Positions 9,052-16,372 of a stretch of 42,759 nt of DNA are shown one piece after another. The notes under the pieces were generated by a model. The model was not told where the DNA came from. It did no database searches and was given only the letters and a program-made list of their open reading frames with translations. Every line of letters starts with the position of its first letter. Positions within the stretch are counted from its first letter, which is position 1. Location: assembly GCA_945870025.1 (NCBI GenBank), contig CAMBQN010000022.1, positions 1 through 42,759 on the forward strand, written 5' to 3'. The DNA is from Akkermansia muciniphila (GTDB lineage: Bacteria > Verrucomicrobiota > Kiritimatiellia > RFP12 > JAAYNR01). The translations under genes and the position numbers were made by a program.

Positions 9052-9315
9052 ATGGCGAATATCAAGAGTGCAGAAAAGCGGGCGACCCAGGCCCTGAAGC
9101 GCCGCGCGAACAACCGTGCGGGCAAAAGCAAGGTTTTGACGGGTGATCGCAAGTTGGAAGACGCGATCAGCTCTGGCAATAAAGCCGAAGCAGAGAAGCA
9201 GTATTCCGATTTCACATCGGTGTTGGACAAGGCGGCGAAACGGCGGTTTATCAGCGCCAATTGCGCCAACCGCAAGAAATCCCGTCTGCACGCCCGCGTC
9301 AGTGCGATGGCGTGA
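9052..9315 (+). CDS. rpsT: 30S ribosomal protein S20
   Basis: S20 binds 16S rRNA and stabilises the 30S subunit. The 87-residue, Lys/Arg/Ala-rich helical protein begins MANIKSAEKRATQALKRR, the hallmark of the family, and ends SRLHARVSAMA. The ATG at 9052 is chosen over upstream in-frame ATGs (from 9007) because AAGGAG lies 9 nt before it and the family always starts with MAN/MAxxxSA. It has its own promoter upstream and a likely terminator downstream, as expected for a monocistronic ribosomal gene. Confidence 0.97.
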   Translation: MANIKSAEKRATQALKRRANNRAGKSKVLTGDRKLEDAISSGNKAEAEKQYSDFTSVLDKAAKRRFISANCANRKKSRLHARVSAMA

Positions 9316-9351
9316 GGTTGGCCGCCTCTCTTTTTCAGGCGCGACATCCGT

Positions 9352-9390
9352 GCATCCGGCTTGCGCCGGTTGCGCGGTTTTTCGTTTTTT
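9352..9390 (+). terminator. Putative rho-independent terminator after rpsT
   Basis: GCATCCGGC (9352-9360) and GCCGGTTGC (9365-9373) form a 9-bp stem with one mismatch around a TTGC loop. They are followed by GCGG and then two T runs (9378-9382 and 9385-9390). The T run starts four bases after the stem, so it is an imperfect terminator. lipB begins at 9408. Confidence 0.45.
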
Positions 9391-9407
9391 GAAAGGCCCG
9401 GTGCGCG

Positions 9408-10055
9408 ATGGAGCCTGGTGCCATAGATCTGCGCGATTGGGGCGCCGGCGTGGATTACGGTGCCGCTGCGGCTCTCCAGAATGAACTTCACGCGGGGCGT
9501 GTGGCCGGGACGGTTGGCGATACGCTGTTGCTGCTGGAGCACCGGCCTGTTTACACGCTGGGGCGTTCGGCCGATGCGAGCCATATTCTGCTGGATACGG
9601 CCGAGCTGGAACGGCTCGGGATCGCGCAGTTCACAACCTCGCGCGGCGGAGACGTCACTTATCACGGCCCCGGTCAGTTGGTCGGCTACCCGATCCTTCA
9701 TCTCGGCGATCGCGGTCTGGGCGTGCTGGCGTATATCACAGCCGTTGAAGAGGTGCTGATCCGGACGCTCGCCGACTTTGGGGTCCCTGCCGGGCGTGAC
9801 CCGCGCAACCGCGGCGTCTGGGTCGGCAACGACAAGATCGCCGCCATCGGCATCCGCGTCTCCCGTCAGGTCACCATGCACGGGTTTGCCTTGAACGTCA
9901 ACACCCGCCTCGACGATTACTGCGGCATCGTGCCGTGCGGGCTGACCTCGGCCGGGGTCACCTCCATGGCCCGTGTCCTCGGCCGGCCGGTCGACATGGT
10001 CGGGATTAAAGCGGCAGTTTTCTCGCACTTCCGCGCGATTTTCGGGTATTCTTAG
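9408..10055 (+). CDS. lipB: Octanoyl-[acyl carrier protein]:protein N-octanoyltransferase
   Basis: LipB moves octanoate from acyl-ACP to lipoyl domains, the first step of lipoate synthesis. At 215 residues it has the family length. Diagnostic pieces are LLLEHRPVYTLGR, TSRGGDVTYHGPGQLVGYPI (the family RGGxxTxHGPGQ box), RNRGVWVGNDKIAAIGIRV with the catalytic lysine, HGFALNVN, and GIVPCGL with the acyl-accepting cysteine. The start is the ATG at 9408 with a modest AAGG about 12 nt upstream. lipA is not in the window. Confidence 0.95.
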   Translation: MEPGAIDLRDWGAGVDYGAAAALQNELHAGRVAGTVGDTLLLLEHRPVYTLGRSADASHILLDTAELERLGIAQFTTSRGGDVTYHGPGQLVGYPILHLGDRGLGVLAYITAVEEVLIRTLADFGVPAGRDPRNRGVWVGNDKIAAIGIRVSRQVTMHGFALNVNTRLDDYCGIVPCGLTSAGVTSMARVLGRPVDMVGIKAAVFSHFRAIFGYS

Positions 10056-10076
10056 CTGCGACAGACGGAGGCAAGC

Positions 10077-11120
10077 ATGAACCTGTTGCGCATTGGTTTG
10101 TACGGAACTCACGGGCACCAGATCCACCACGTGCTGACGCAGCCCCACGCCTACCCGGCGGCGCTGACGGCTGTGGCCGCCTTTCCGGCCGGCATGGTGG
10201 AGGCGTTGCGCGTCAGCGGCGGCGCGTTTGCCGTCGCGGAGGACCTGGCTTCGCTTCTGCGGCGTCCCGACGTGGATCTCGTGGTGCTCTGTTCCCCGCG
10301 GCGCGGCGATCAGGCCGCCGACGCCATCGCCTGCCTGCGGGCCGGTAAACATGTTTATGCCGAAAAGCCGGCTGCGCTGACCGAGGCGGATCTCGACGCG
10401 ATCCTCGCCGCCGCCCAAGCATCGGGCCAGCGCTTTCACGAGATGGGCGGAAGCGCGTTTGAGCAGCCCTGGTTCGCCCTGCGCGAGACCGTGCGCTCAG
10501 GAGTGATCGGAACCGTTGTCCAGGTCGTGGCGCAGAAGTCCTACCCCTGGCACGACGGACGACCCGAGGACGAGTTTCTGGACGGCGGCCTGATCCGGCA
10601 GTGCGCGATTCACGCCGTCCGGTTCATCGAACACGTGGCAGGGGTTCGGGTGGCCGAGGTCGACGCGATGGAGACGACCTGCGGCAATCCGTCGGGCGGC
10701 GGCGGATTGCGCCTGGCGGCTGTACTGATGACGAGGCTGGAAAACGGCGGTCTCGCTTCGATCACGGCCAATTACCTTAATCCGCTCGGATTCGGAAGCT
10801 GGGGTAACGAGATGTTGCGCGTGTTTGGAACGGACGGGATGGTCGAGGCAACGGATGGCGGCAGCCGGACCCGGCTGATCGTTGGGAAGGATGATCGCGG
10901 GCCGCTCGATGTTTCGACTCGGCCTCCCGACTGGCTGGGGTGTGTCGTGGCCGACTGCCTGGGCGTCGGTCCGATGCCGCTGTCGCTGGAAGAGGAACTG
11001 CATCCGCTGCGGGTGGTGATCCGGGCGGACGCGGCCGCAAAACGGAGGAGGCTCTTGCAAAACCCCTCTGGGGTGTTTGCAAGAGAGAAGTCAGAATACA
11101 GAAGACAGGAGTCAGAATAA
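10077..11120 (+). CDS. Gfo/Idh/MocA family oxidoreductase with a C-terminus extended into a repeat element
   Basis: The 347-residue NAD(P)-dependent dehydrogenase has an N-terminal Rossmann fold (RIGLYGTHGHQIHH, LVVLCSPRR) and the signature AGKHVYAEKPAALTE, in which EKP contributes to the active site. The C-terminal domain holds the conserved DGGLIRQCAIHAVRF stretch. Substrates in this family are usually sugars or cyclitols and cannot be named here. GGAGG lies about 6 nt before the ATG. About the last 22 residues (from LLQNPSGVF on) are encoded by the palindromic repeat at 11052-11219, so the native 3' end was probably lost when the element inserted. The fold should be complete before that point. 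Confidence 0.88.
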   Translation: MNLLRIGLYGTHGHQIHHVLTQPHAYPAALTAVAAFPAGMVEALRVSGGAFAVAEDLASLLRRPDVDLVVLCSPRRGDQAADAIACLRAGKHVYAEKPAALTEADLDAILAAAQASGQRFHEMGGSAFEQPWFALRETVRSGVIGTVVQVVAQKSYPWHDGRPEDEFLDGGLIRQCAIHAVRFIEHVAGVRVAEVDAMETTCGNPSGGGGLRLAAVLMTRLENGGLASITANYLNPLGFGSWGNEMLRVFGTDGMVEATDGGSRTRLIVGKDDRGPLDVSTRPPDWLGCVVADCLGVGPMPLSLEEELHPLRVVIRADAAAKRRRLLQNPSGVFAREKSEYRRQESE

Positions 11121-11219
11121 TAGGACACGTTGCCCATGAGAGGGTTACAATTCTGAATTCTGAATACTGGCTTCTGAATACTGCGCTTGCAGAACCGACG
11201 AAGGAGGTTTTGCAAGCGC
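11052..11219. repeat. Palindromic, MITE-like intergenic element of 168 bp
   Basis: The element is bounded by two strong hairpins. At 11052-11085, CTCTTGCAAAACCCC pairs with GGGGTGTTTGCAAGAG with one bulge. At 11183-11219, a 14-bp stem with one mismatch has GGTTTTGCAAGCGC as its right arm. The outer arms are inverted repeats of each other: CTTGCAAAACC at 11054 is exactly complementary to 11206-11216. Between them lie degenerate CAGAAT/TTCTGAAT runs whose two halves are also roughly complementary. No coding capacity is seen. It forms the 3' end of the Gfo/Idh gene and reaches to within 20 bp of the next start codon. Confidence 0.7.
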
Positions 11220-11238
11220 CTCACAGGAGGGAACAACC

Positions 11239-11874
11239 ATGAAACAGGTCATCATCATCGGCGCGAGTGGTTTTGGCGGCGAAGTCGCCTGGGTGCTGGA
11301 ACGGATGGCTGTGCAAACCGGCGGGGCGGCGATCATCGGGTTTTGCGATGACGCGCCCGGGAAACAGTGCGGAGTGTGGCGCGGCGTGCCGCTGCTGGGT
11401 CCGATCGGGGCCACCGCCTGTGTCGTCGACACCGCTTGCGGGGAGGTCTGGTTTCATGTGGCCGTGGGGAACAATGCGGCGCGGGAACGGCTCACGGCGC
11501 GAGCGATGGCGTGCGGCTGGCGGCCGCTGACGGTGTGCGACCCCACGGCCGTGGTAGCGGCGGATGCCTGCGTGGGGGAGGGCTGTTACATCGGCGCCGG
11601 TGCCGTGATCTCGTGCGGCGCTCGACTCGGTGCCGGTGTGATCGTCAACCACCAGGCGACGGTGGGGCATGATGCCGTGGTGGAGGCCTTCGCACAGATC
11701 TGTCCGGGTGCCCGGGTGTCGGGAGGGTGCCACATCGGCGCGCGGGCGCTTTTGGGCTCCAATGCGGTGGTGATACCCGGCGTGTCGGTCGGCGCCGACG
11801 CGACGGTCGGCGCGACTGCAGCCGCCCTGCGCGATGTGCCCGATGGTGGCGGTGTAGCGCGGGCGGGCCGGTGA
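11239..11874 (+). CDS. NeuD/PglD-like sugar O/N-acyltransferase (left-handed beta-helix)
   Basis: The 211-residue protein starts with a Rossmann-like N-terminal domain (VIIIGASGFGGEVAWVLE...IIGFCDD) typical of the NeuD/PglD branch, which binds the sugar. It then has hexapeptide repeats (VVAADACVGEGCYIGAGAVI, ARLGAGVIVNHQATVGHDAV, PGVSVGADATVGA) that form the left-handed parallel beta-helix binding acetyl-CoA. NHQATVGHD contains the catalytic histidine. A GGAGGG SD precedes the ATG. These enzymes acylate sugars for surface polysaccharides; the actual acceptor is unknown. No polysaccharide cluster is adjacent. Confidence 0.88.
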   Translation: MKQVIIIGASGFGGEVAWVLERMAVQTGGAAIIGFCDDAPGKQCGVWRGVPLLGPIGATACVVDTACGEVWFHVAVGNNAARERLTARAMACGWRPLTVCDPTAVVAADACVGEGCYIGAGAVISCGARLGAGVIVNHQATVGHDAVVEAFAQICPGARVSGGCHIGARALLGSNAVVIPGVSVGADATVGATAAALRDVPDGGGVARAGR

Positions 11875-11901
11875 TGCTGATTTCGCAGGGTCAGATAGAC
11901 A

Positions 11902-11931
11902 TTGGCAGCGAACGTTGGGGTTTGATATACT
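11902..11931 (+). promoter_or_regulatory. Putative promoter of the ferritin gene
   Basis: TTGGCA (11902-11907) and TATACT (11926-11931) have an 18-bp spacer. The ferritin start at 11991 is about 55 nt downstream of the expected start point. I see no convincing Fur-box palindrome in the leader. Confidence 0.5.
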
Positions 11932-11990
11932 GCTCGCAAAACAGGGCGATCCACTGATCGACCGGGTATGATTCAAAAAAGGATATCATC

Positions 11991-12485
11991 ATGATCAGCA
12001 AAAAAAGCGCGCAGGCGATCAACACGCAGATCAACCGCGAATTCTTCTCGGCGTTCCTCTATCTGGCGATGGCCAAGGACGCCACAGCCAAGGGTTTCAA
12101 AGGGGCCGCCAATTGGTTCACCATCCAGTTCAAGGAGGAGCAGGAGCACGCGCTCCGCTTCGCCAAATATCTGGAAGACCAAGGCGCCAAGGTCGTCCTC
12201 GCGGCGATGGATGCGCCGAAGACCGAGTGGGCCGATCTGCTGGAGATGTTCAAGGACGCGCTGGCGCACGAGAACAAGGTGACGGCGTGGATCGGTGAGC
12301 TGGCCGCGCTGGCCGCCGCAGAAAAGGATTTCGCCACGCAGAATATGCTGCAGTGGTTCATCAACGAGCAGGTGGAAGAGGAATCCAACGCCCATGACGT
12401 CATCTGGATGCTCGAAATGAGCGCAGGCTCCAAAGGCGCCCTGTTCATGGCCGACAAGCAGCTCGGCAAGCGTGGCCGCAGCTAG
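11991..12485 (+). CDS. ftnA: Non-haem ferritin
   Basis: The 164-residue protein oxidises Fe(II) and stores it as a mineral in a 24-subunit cage in the cytoplasm. Ferroxidase-centre residues fall where expected: the Glu in [15 protein letters not shown], the E..H pair in [13 protein letters not shown], the Glu in [10 protein letters not shown] and the Gln-Glu in [10 protein letters not shown]. No haem-binding methionine pattern of bacterioferritin was recognised, so FtnA-type is preferred. A GGAT SD lies shortly before the ATG, and the gene has its own putative promoter. Confidence 0.95.
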   Translation: MISKKSAQAINTQINREFFSAFLYLAMAKDATAKGFKGAANWFTIQFKEEQEHALRFAKYLEDQGAKVVLAAMDAPKTEWADLLEMFKDALAHENKVTAWIGELAALAAAEKDFATQNMLQWFINEQVEEESNAHDVIWMLEMSAGSKGALFMADKQLGKRGRS

Positions 12486-12508
12486 CGCTTGCCTCTGGGT
12501 ACGCGATT

Positions 12509-14044
12509 ATGGCACTGGCAACAGTTGAGTCAGGGGCGGTCTTCGGTGTGGACGCTTTTCAGGTTCGCATCGAAGTCCATACGGGCGGCGGCGAGTTCCT
12601 CACAGTGATCGTTGGCCTTCCCGACGCCGCCGTGCGCGAAAGCAAGGATCGCGTCTGGACCGCCATTCACAACTCGGGCTTCCGTCCCCACGTGGGTCGC
12701 GTGACGGTCAATCTCGCGCCCGCCGACGTGCGCAAGGAGGGTCCGAGCTTTGACCTGCCGATCGCGGTGGGCCTTATTGCGGCTTCGGATGAGGCCGACT
12801 GTGGCGGCCGCATCGGCCGCATCGGCATCATCGGCGAGCTGGCCCTCAGTGGCGAGGTGCGCCGCGTGCGCGGCGTGCTGCCGATCGTACTGGAGATGCG
12901 CCGGGCCGGCTTGGAAGGGGTTCTCGTGCCAGCCGACAACGCGGAAGAGGCCGCCGTTGTCGAAGGCATTCGCGTGTATCCCGTCCGCTCGCTCCGTCAG
13001 GCCGTTGATTTTCTGTCGGGCGTCGCCGACATCGCGCCACTCGTTCTCGATTTTGACAGCGTGTGTCTCCGCTCCAAACGGCCGTGCGACGATTTTGCCG
13101 AAGTCAAAGGGCAGGAAACGGCCAAGCGGGCGCTTGAGATCGCCGTCAGCGGCGGCCATAACATTCTGATGATTGGCCCGCCGGGTTCGGGCAAGTCGAT
13201 GCTGGCCAAGCGCGTGGCCGCGATTCTGCCCGAAATGACCATCGACGAGGCGTTGGAGGCAACCCGCGTACACAGCATCGCGGGTCTGCTGGAAGATCAT
13301 CAGGCGCTGGTGCTCAATCGTCCGTTCCGCTCGCCGCACCACACCGTTTCGGACATCGGGTTGCTGGGCGGCGGAGCCAATCCCAGGCCCGGCGAGGTCA
13401 CGCTCGCTCACCGGGGAGTCTTGTTCCTCGACGAACTTCCCGAGTTCAGCCGCAATGCCCTCGAGGTGCTTCGCCAGCCCCTGGAAGACGGCAAGGTCAC
13501 CATATCCCGTGCCGCAGGTACGGTCACATTCCCCTGTCAGTTCATGTTGATTGCGGCCATGAACCCCTGCCCGTGCGGCTATTACGGCGACCCCTCCCAC
13601 GAATGTCGTTGCACACCCCAGACGGTGCTCCACTACCGCAGCCGTATCTCCGGGCCGCTGCTCGACCGGATTGATCTGCATGTCGAGGTGCCAGCCGTCC
13701 GCTACGCCGAGTTGGCCTCCGGCCCGCGCGGTGAAACGTCCGAAATCATCCGCAACCGGGTCTGCGCGGCCCGCACACGCCAGCACGCGCGGTTCAAGAA
13801 ACGTCCGCATATCCTGTGCAACGCCGATATGGGGCCGCACGACATCCAGGCTCATTGCGCTCTCGACGCCGTCACGCAAGACCTCATGCGGATGGCGATG
13901 ACCGAATACCGCTTCAGCGCACGGGCCTATGACCGCATCCTCAAGGTCGCCCGCACCATCGCCGATCTCGATCAGTCCGACGCGATCCAATGTGCCCATA
14001 TCACCGAGGCGATCCAGTACCGCACGCTCGACCGGGCGGGGTGA
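12509..14044 (+). CDS. comM: YifB/ComM family Mg-chelatase-like AAA+ ATPase
   Basis: The 511-residue protein has the three-part ComM layout. The N-terminal ChlI-like domain carries [27 protein letters not shown] and [19 protein letters not shown]. The AAA+ core has Walker [14 protein letters not shown] and Walker [17 protein letters not shown], and a long insert has the CxC motifs NPCPCGYYG...CRC. The C-terminal Mg-chelatase lid is present ([28 protein letters not shown]). In Vibrio, ComM is a branch-migration helicase for natural transformation; YifB homologues are widespread even without known competence. No competence genes are near. It starts 23 nt after ferritin with a weak SD. Confidence 0.93.
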   Translation: MALATVESGAVFGVDAFQVRIEVHTGGGEFLTVIVGLPDAAVRESKDRVWTAIHNSGFRPHVGRVTVNLAPADVRKEGPSFDLPIAVGLIAASDEADCGGRIGRIGIIGELALSGEVRRVRGVLPIVLEMRRAGLEGVLVPADNAEEAAVVEGIRVYPVRSLRQAVDFLSGVADIAPLVLDFDSVCLRSKRPCDDFAEVKGQETAKRALEIAVSGGHNILMIGPPGSGKSMLAKRVAAILPEMTIDEALEATRVHSIAGLLEDHQALVLNRPFRSPHHTVSDIGLLGGGANPRPGEVTLAHRGVLFLDELPEFSRNALEVLRQPLEDGKVTISRAAGTVTFPCQFMLIAAMNPCPCGYYGDPSHECRCTPQTVLHYRSRISGPLLDRIDLHVEVPAVRYAELASGPRGETSEIIRNRVCAARTRQHARFKKRPHILCNADMGPHDIQAHCALDAVTQDLMRMAMTEYRFSARAYDRILKVARTIADLDQSDAIQCAHITEAIQYRTLDRAG

Positions 14045-14109
14045 AGGGCCGGGTTCCGTGTCCGGGCTGCACAATAATTCGCCGTTCCAACCGTTCTAAC
14101 GGGTAACCT

Positions 14110-14691
14110 ATGGCCGCGAGCCCTTTGAGCGACGATGAGGTTCTGCTGCAACGCTACCGAGCTGGCAGCGTTGATGCGTTTAATGAGCTGGTGCTTCGGC
14201 ATTCCCGTGCGCTTTTTTCTTACATTCGCGGCATGGTCGGGCAGCAGGAGGATGCCGAGGATGTTTTTCAGGACACGTGGGCGCGGGTGATCCGGCATGA
14301 GGCGTCGTTTCGCGGCGGCACGGTTCGCGGGTGGATTTGGCGGATCGCGAAGAATGCGGTTATTGATCGCGTGCGCCGACGCAAGCCGGACGACAGCCTC
14401 GACCGGCCGATCGGGGAGGACGGTTTGCGGCTGGGTGATCAAATCGCCGCCGGCGGCCTACCGGTTCCCGATCAGGTGGACGGGGCTGGCCTCGGCATCC
14501 GGATCGCCGTGTGCGTGGCGGGTCTGCCACCCGCGCAGCGCGAGGTTTTTTTGATGCGGACGACCAGCGGATTGAGCTTTGGTGAGATTGCGAAGATTTT
14601 GGATGTGCCGCTTAATACCGCTTTGGGGCGGATGCACTATGCGGTCACGCATCTGCGCGATGCCTTGGCCGACGAATGGAGGGACCTATGA
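14110..14691 (+). CDS. ECF-type RNA polymerase sigma factor
   Basis: The 193-residue protein has region 2 (DAFNELVLRHSRALFSYIRG, then EDAEDVFQDTWARVIRH and a WIWRIAKNAVIDRVRRR stretch that binds the -10 element). It also has region 4 (LPPAQREVFLMRTTSGLSFGEIAKILDVPLNTALGRMHYA, a helix-turn-helix for the -35). Regions 1 and 3 are absent, as in ECF sigma factors. An inverted repeat, CCGTT-CT-AACGG, lies just upstream of the start and could be an autoregulatory site (speculative). Its stop overlaps the next start in an ATGA, so the two products are likely made together. Confidence 0.9.
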   Translation: MAASPLSDDEVLLQRYRAGSVDAFNELVLRHSRALFSYIRGMVGQQEDAEDVFQDTWARVIRHEASFRGGTVRGWIWRIAKNAVIDRVRRRKPDDSLDRPIGEDGLRLGDQIAAGGLPVPDQVDGAGLGIRIAVCVAGLPPAQREVFLMRTTSGLSFGEIAKILDVPLNTALGRMHYAVTHLRDALADEWRDL

Positions 14692-15131
14692 AAGAAACGG
14701 ATCTGATCGATGAGGCGATGTTGAATACCGTGGCCGAGACGTGGGGTCCCGCCGTCAAGGCTGTCTATGCCGGAGATCCGTCCCCCGAGACGCTGGCTCG
14801 CATCCGAGCTCTGGCGGCGCAGGGACTCGACACACGCGGTCGGCGGGTCTTTTTCGCTCGGATACGGCCTTTTCTGGTGTCTGCGGCAGCGGCCTCCATC
14901 GTCGGCGTCGCAACGCTGCTCACACTTCGCACTCCCGATAGACCCCAATCCGTACACCCGCTGGCCGCGCTGGATGGCGTCCTGATGCTGGCCATGGCCA
15001 TGGACACCGCACTGGATGAAGATCTGGCCGTTATGCATCCGATCGGCACCGACACCGAGGCGCTGACGCGGCGAATGCTGAATATGCAGGGATTTGTCGA
15101 CGTGGACGTCGAGAACAGCGAAGAAATCTGA
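14688..15131 (+). CDS. One-TM membrane protein, candidate anti-sigma or partner of the ECF sigma factor
   Basis: The 147-residue protein starts at the ATG in the ATGA overlap with the sigma gene, with GGAGG 6 nt upstream. It has a hydrophilic N-terminal half, one membrane helix at about residues 58-80 (FLVSAAAASIVGVATLLTL) and an acidic C-terminal tail likely outside the membrane. No zinc anti-sigma motif (HxxxCxxC) is present, so if it is an anti-sigma factor it is not of the ZAS type. The role is inferred only from the tight coupling and topology. Confidence 0.75.
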   Translation: MKETDLIDEAMLNTVAETWGPAVKAVYAGDPSPETLARIRALAAQGLDTRGRRVFFARIRPFLVSAAAASIVGVATLLTLRTPDRPQSVHPLAALDGVLMLAMAMDTALDEDLAVMHPIGTDTEALTRRMLNMQGFVDVDVENSEEI

Positions 15132-15137
15132 CTCTGG

Positions 15138-15470
15138 CTAGATCTGTTTTGCGTCCTTCCACAGCGTTTCGATCGCATAATAGCCACGGGCCTCGGGCGC
15201 GAAGACGTGGACAACCGCGTGGACGAAGTCCAGCACCACCCAGCCGCTGTCGGGCGTGCCGGACGCCCGGTAACTGGAAACGCCCAGATCTTTCATGTGC
15301 CGCTGCACCTCTGAAAGCAACGCCTTGAGGTGCGGACCGGATGTCCCCGTCGCAACCACGTAATACTCGGTGATCGATGAGATGCCCCGGACGTCCCAGA
15401 CGCAAATATCCTTGGCAATCTTGTTTTCCAGCGCCACCCTGATTTCACTGGCAATCTCTTGTGCTTTAAT
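15138..15470 (-). CDS. rsfS: Ribosome silencing factor RsfS, apparently starting at AUU
   Basis: RsfS binds protein L14 and blocks subunit joining when nutrients run low. The family core is clear: DICVWDVRGISSITEYYVVATG, SGPHLKALLSEV, GWVVLDFVHAVVHVFAPEARGYYAIETLW. Homologues are about 110 residues. No ATG, GTG or TTG exists in the expected start region. Instead ATT at 15468-15470 sits 6 nt after a perfect AGGAGG (15477-15482) and gives 110 residues. The nearest ATG in frame (15569) lies deep inside nadD and lacks an SD. The next GTG would cut off the first helix. The ATT overlaps the nadD stop (TATTAA). AUU starts are known for infC and pcnB. Confidence 0.9.
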   Translation of the reverse strand: MKAQEIASEIRVALENKIAKDICVWDVRGISSITEYYVVATGTSGPHLKALLSEVQRHMKDLGVSSYRASGTPDSGWVVLDFVHAVVHVFAPEARGYYAIETLWKDAKQI

Positions 15471-16098
15471 AGTCTGCCTCCTGATTCGACGATCCGTACA
15501 GCGCGTGATCCCGGATGTACCGTTCGACCGATTCGGGAACAAGATAGCCGATTGGCAGCCGTTTGGCAATTCTCTCGCGTATCTCCGATGATGAGGCTTC
15601 GCACATCGTGTGGGAAACCACGTCCTCCAGCAGGCGCTGTGACCGCGCTTCCGGGAGGTTCAAGTCGTCATTCCGCAACGGGCGGCCGAGTATCCCGGGC
15701 CGATTGACGGTGACCACGCGACACAACGAGAGAAAGCCGGTGACGTCCTTCCACCGATGGAGTTCGAGCAGCGAGTCCAGACCGATGATGAAAAACAGCT
15801 CGCATCCCGGATCGCGTTCCGCCAGGTGGCGTACGGTGTCGATGGCATACGAAACGCCGCCGCGGTCGATCTCGACCGTGTCCACCGTCACCAGCGGATC
15901 GCCCGCAGCCGCCAACCGGAGCATGGCCAGCCGATGCACCGCTGAAACGCCGCCCGCCAGCTCCTTGTGCGGGGGCAGAGACGACGGCACCAGCAGCACC
16001 CGCTCCAGCCCAAACGCCGCAGCGGCCGTGTGCGCCATCAGCAGGTGCCCGTTGTGAACCGGGTTGAACGTTCCCCCTAATATGCCCAATCGGGTCAT
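15466..16098 (-). CDS. nadD: Nicotinate-nucleotide adenylyltransferase
   Basis: NadD makes deamido-NAD from nicotinate mononucleotide and ATP. The 210-residue protein begins RLGILGGTFNPVHNGHLLMA, the nucleotidyltransferase GGTFxPxHxGH motif, and has FFIIGLDSLLELHRWKD (family GxDxxxxxxxW) and CEASSSEIRERIAKR, the ISSTxIR-type motif. I chose the ATG at 16096-16098 because the family starts there; AGAGG lies about 8 nt upstream. The order nadD-rsfS is conserved in many bacteria, which supports both calls. Confidence 0.95.
   Translation of the reverse strand: MTRLGILGGTFNPVHNGHLLMAHTAAAAFGLERVLLVPSSLPPHKELAGGVSAVHRLAMLRLAAAGDPLVTVDTVEIDRGGVSYAIDTVRHLAERDPGCELFFIIGLDSLLELHRWKDVTGFLSLCRVVTVNRPGILGRPLRNDDLNLPEARSQRLLEDVVSHTMCEASSSEIRERIAKRLPIGYLVPESVERYIRDHALYGSSNQEADY
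15468..15482 (-). promoter_or_regulatory. Strong SD and overlapping AUU start of rsfS
   Basis: On the minus strand AGGAGG (15477-15482) is followed by CAGACT and ATT (15468-15470). The last T of ATT is the first base of the nadD stop TAA. Changing ATT to ATG would remove that stop, so the rare start is locked to the gene overlap. Confidence 0.6.
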
Positions 16099-16108
16099 CG
16101 TGTGTCCT

Positions 16109-16372
16109 CTACAACAATAGTTTAACGCCTGTGACCGCACGCAGGTCGCGGTCCAGTGCATCCAGCTCGGCGCGCGAGCCAACCCGGATCGACACGCGCA
16201 TCGTGCGGTATTTTCCGGTGTGCGAGGCGCGTCCATCGTGCAGCGGAGTGACGACCTCCACGCCGGCCAACACCCCTTCCAGCGTGCCTAAGGCGGCAAA
16301 CGACTCTTCCACCACAATGCCGATGTGATGTATCGCCGGATAGACTGCCGACTCGTTGAACGCTGCGCTCAT
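16109..16372 (-). CDS. DUF493 (YbeD-like) small protein
   Basis: The 87-residue protein fits the DUF493/YbeD ferredoxin-like fold. It has an HHIGIVVEE first strand, a middle helix, HTGKYRTMRVSIRV and the closing AELDALDRDLRAVTGVKLLL. The HTGKY box followed by a strand and the D-x-x-L-x-x-V-K ending are the family pattern. GGAG lies 7 nt before the ATG. The start codon overlaps the stop of the FAD oxidoreductase (ATGA), so translation is likely coupled. YbeD in E. coli is linked to lipoate metabolism by gene neighbourhood, but function is unproven. Confidence 0.75.
   Translation of the reverse strand: MSAAFNESAVYPAIHHIGIVVEESFAALGTLEGVLAGVEVVTPLHDGRASHTGKYRTMRVSIRVGSRAELDALDRDLRAVTGVKLLL

Noticed and set aside
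12530..14074. Long minus-strand open frame of 514 codons
   Set aside because: It mirrors comM, which has all expected motifs; the antisense frame has none.
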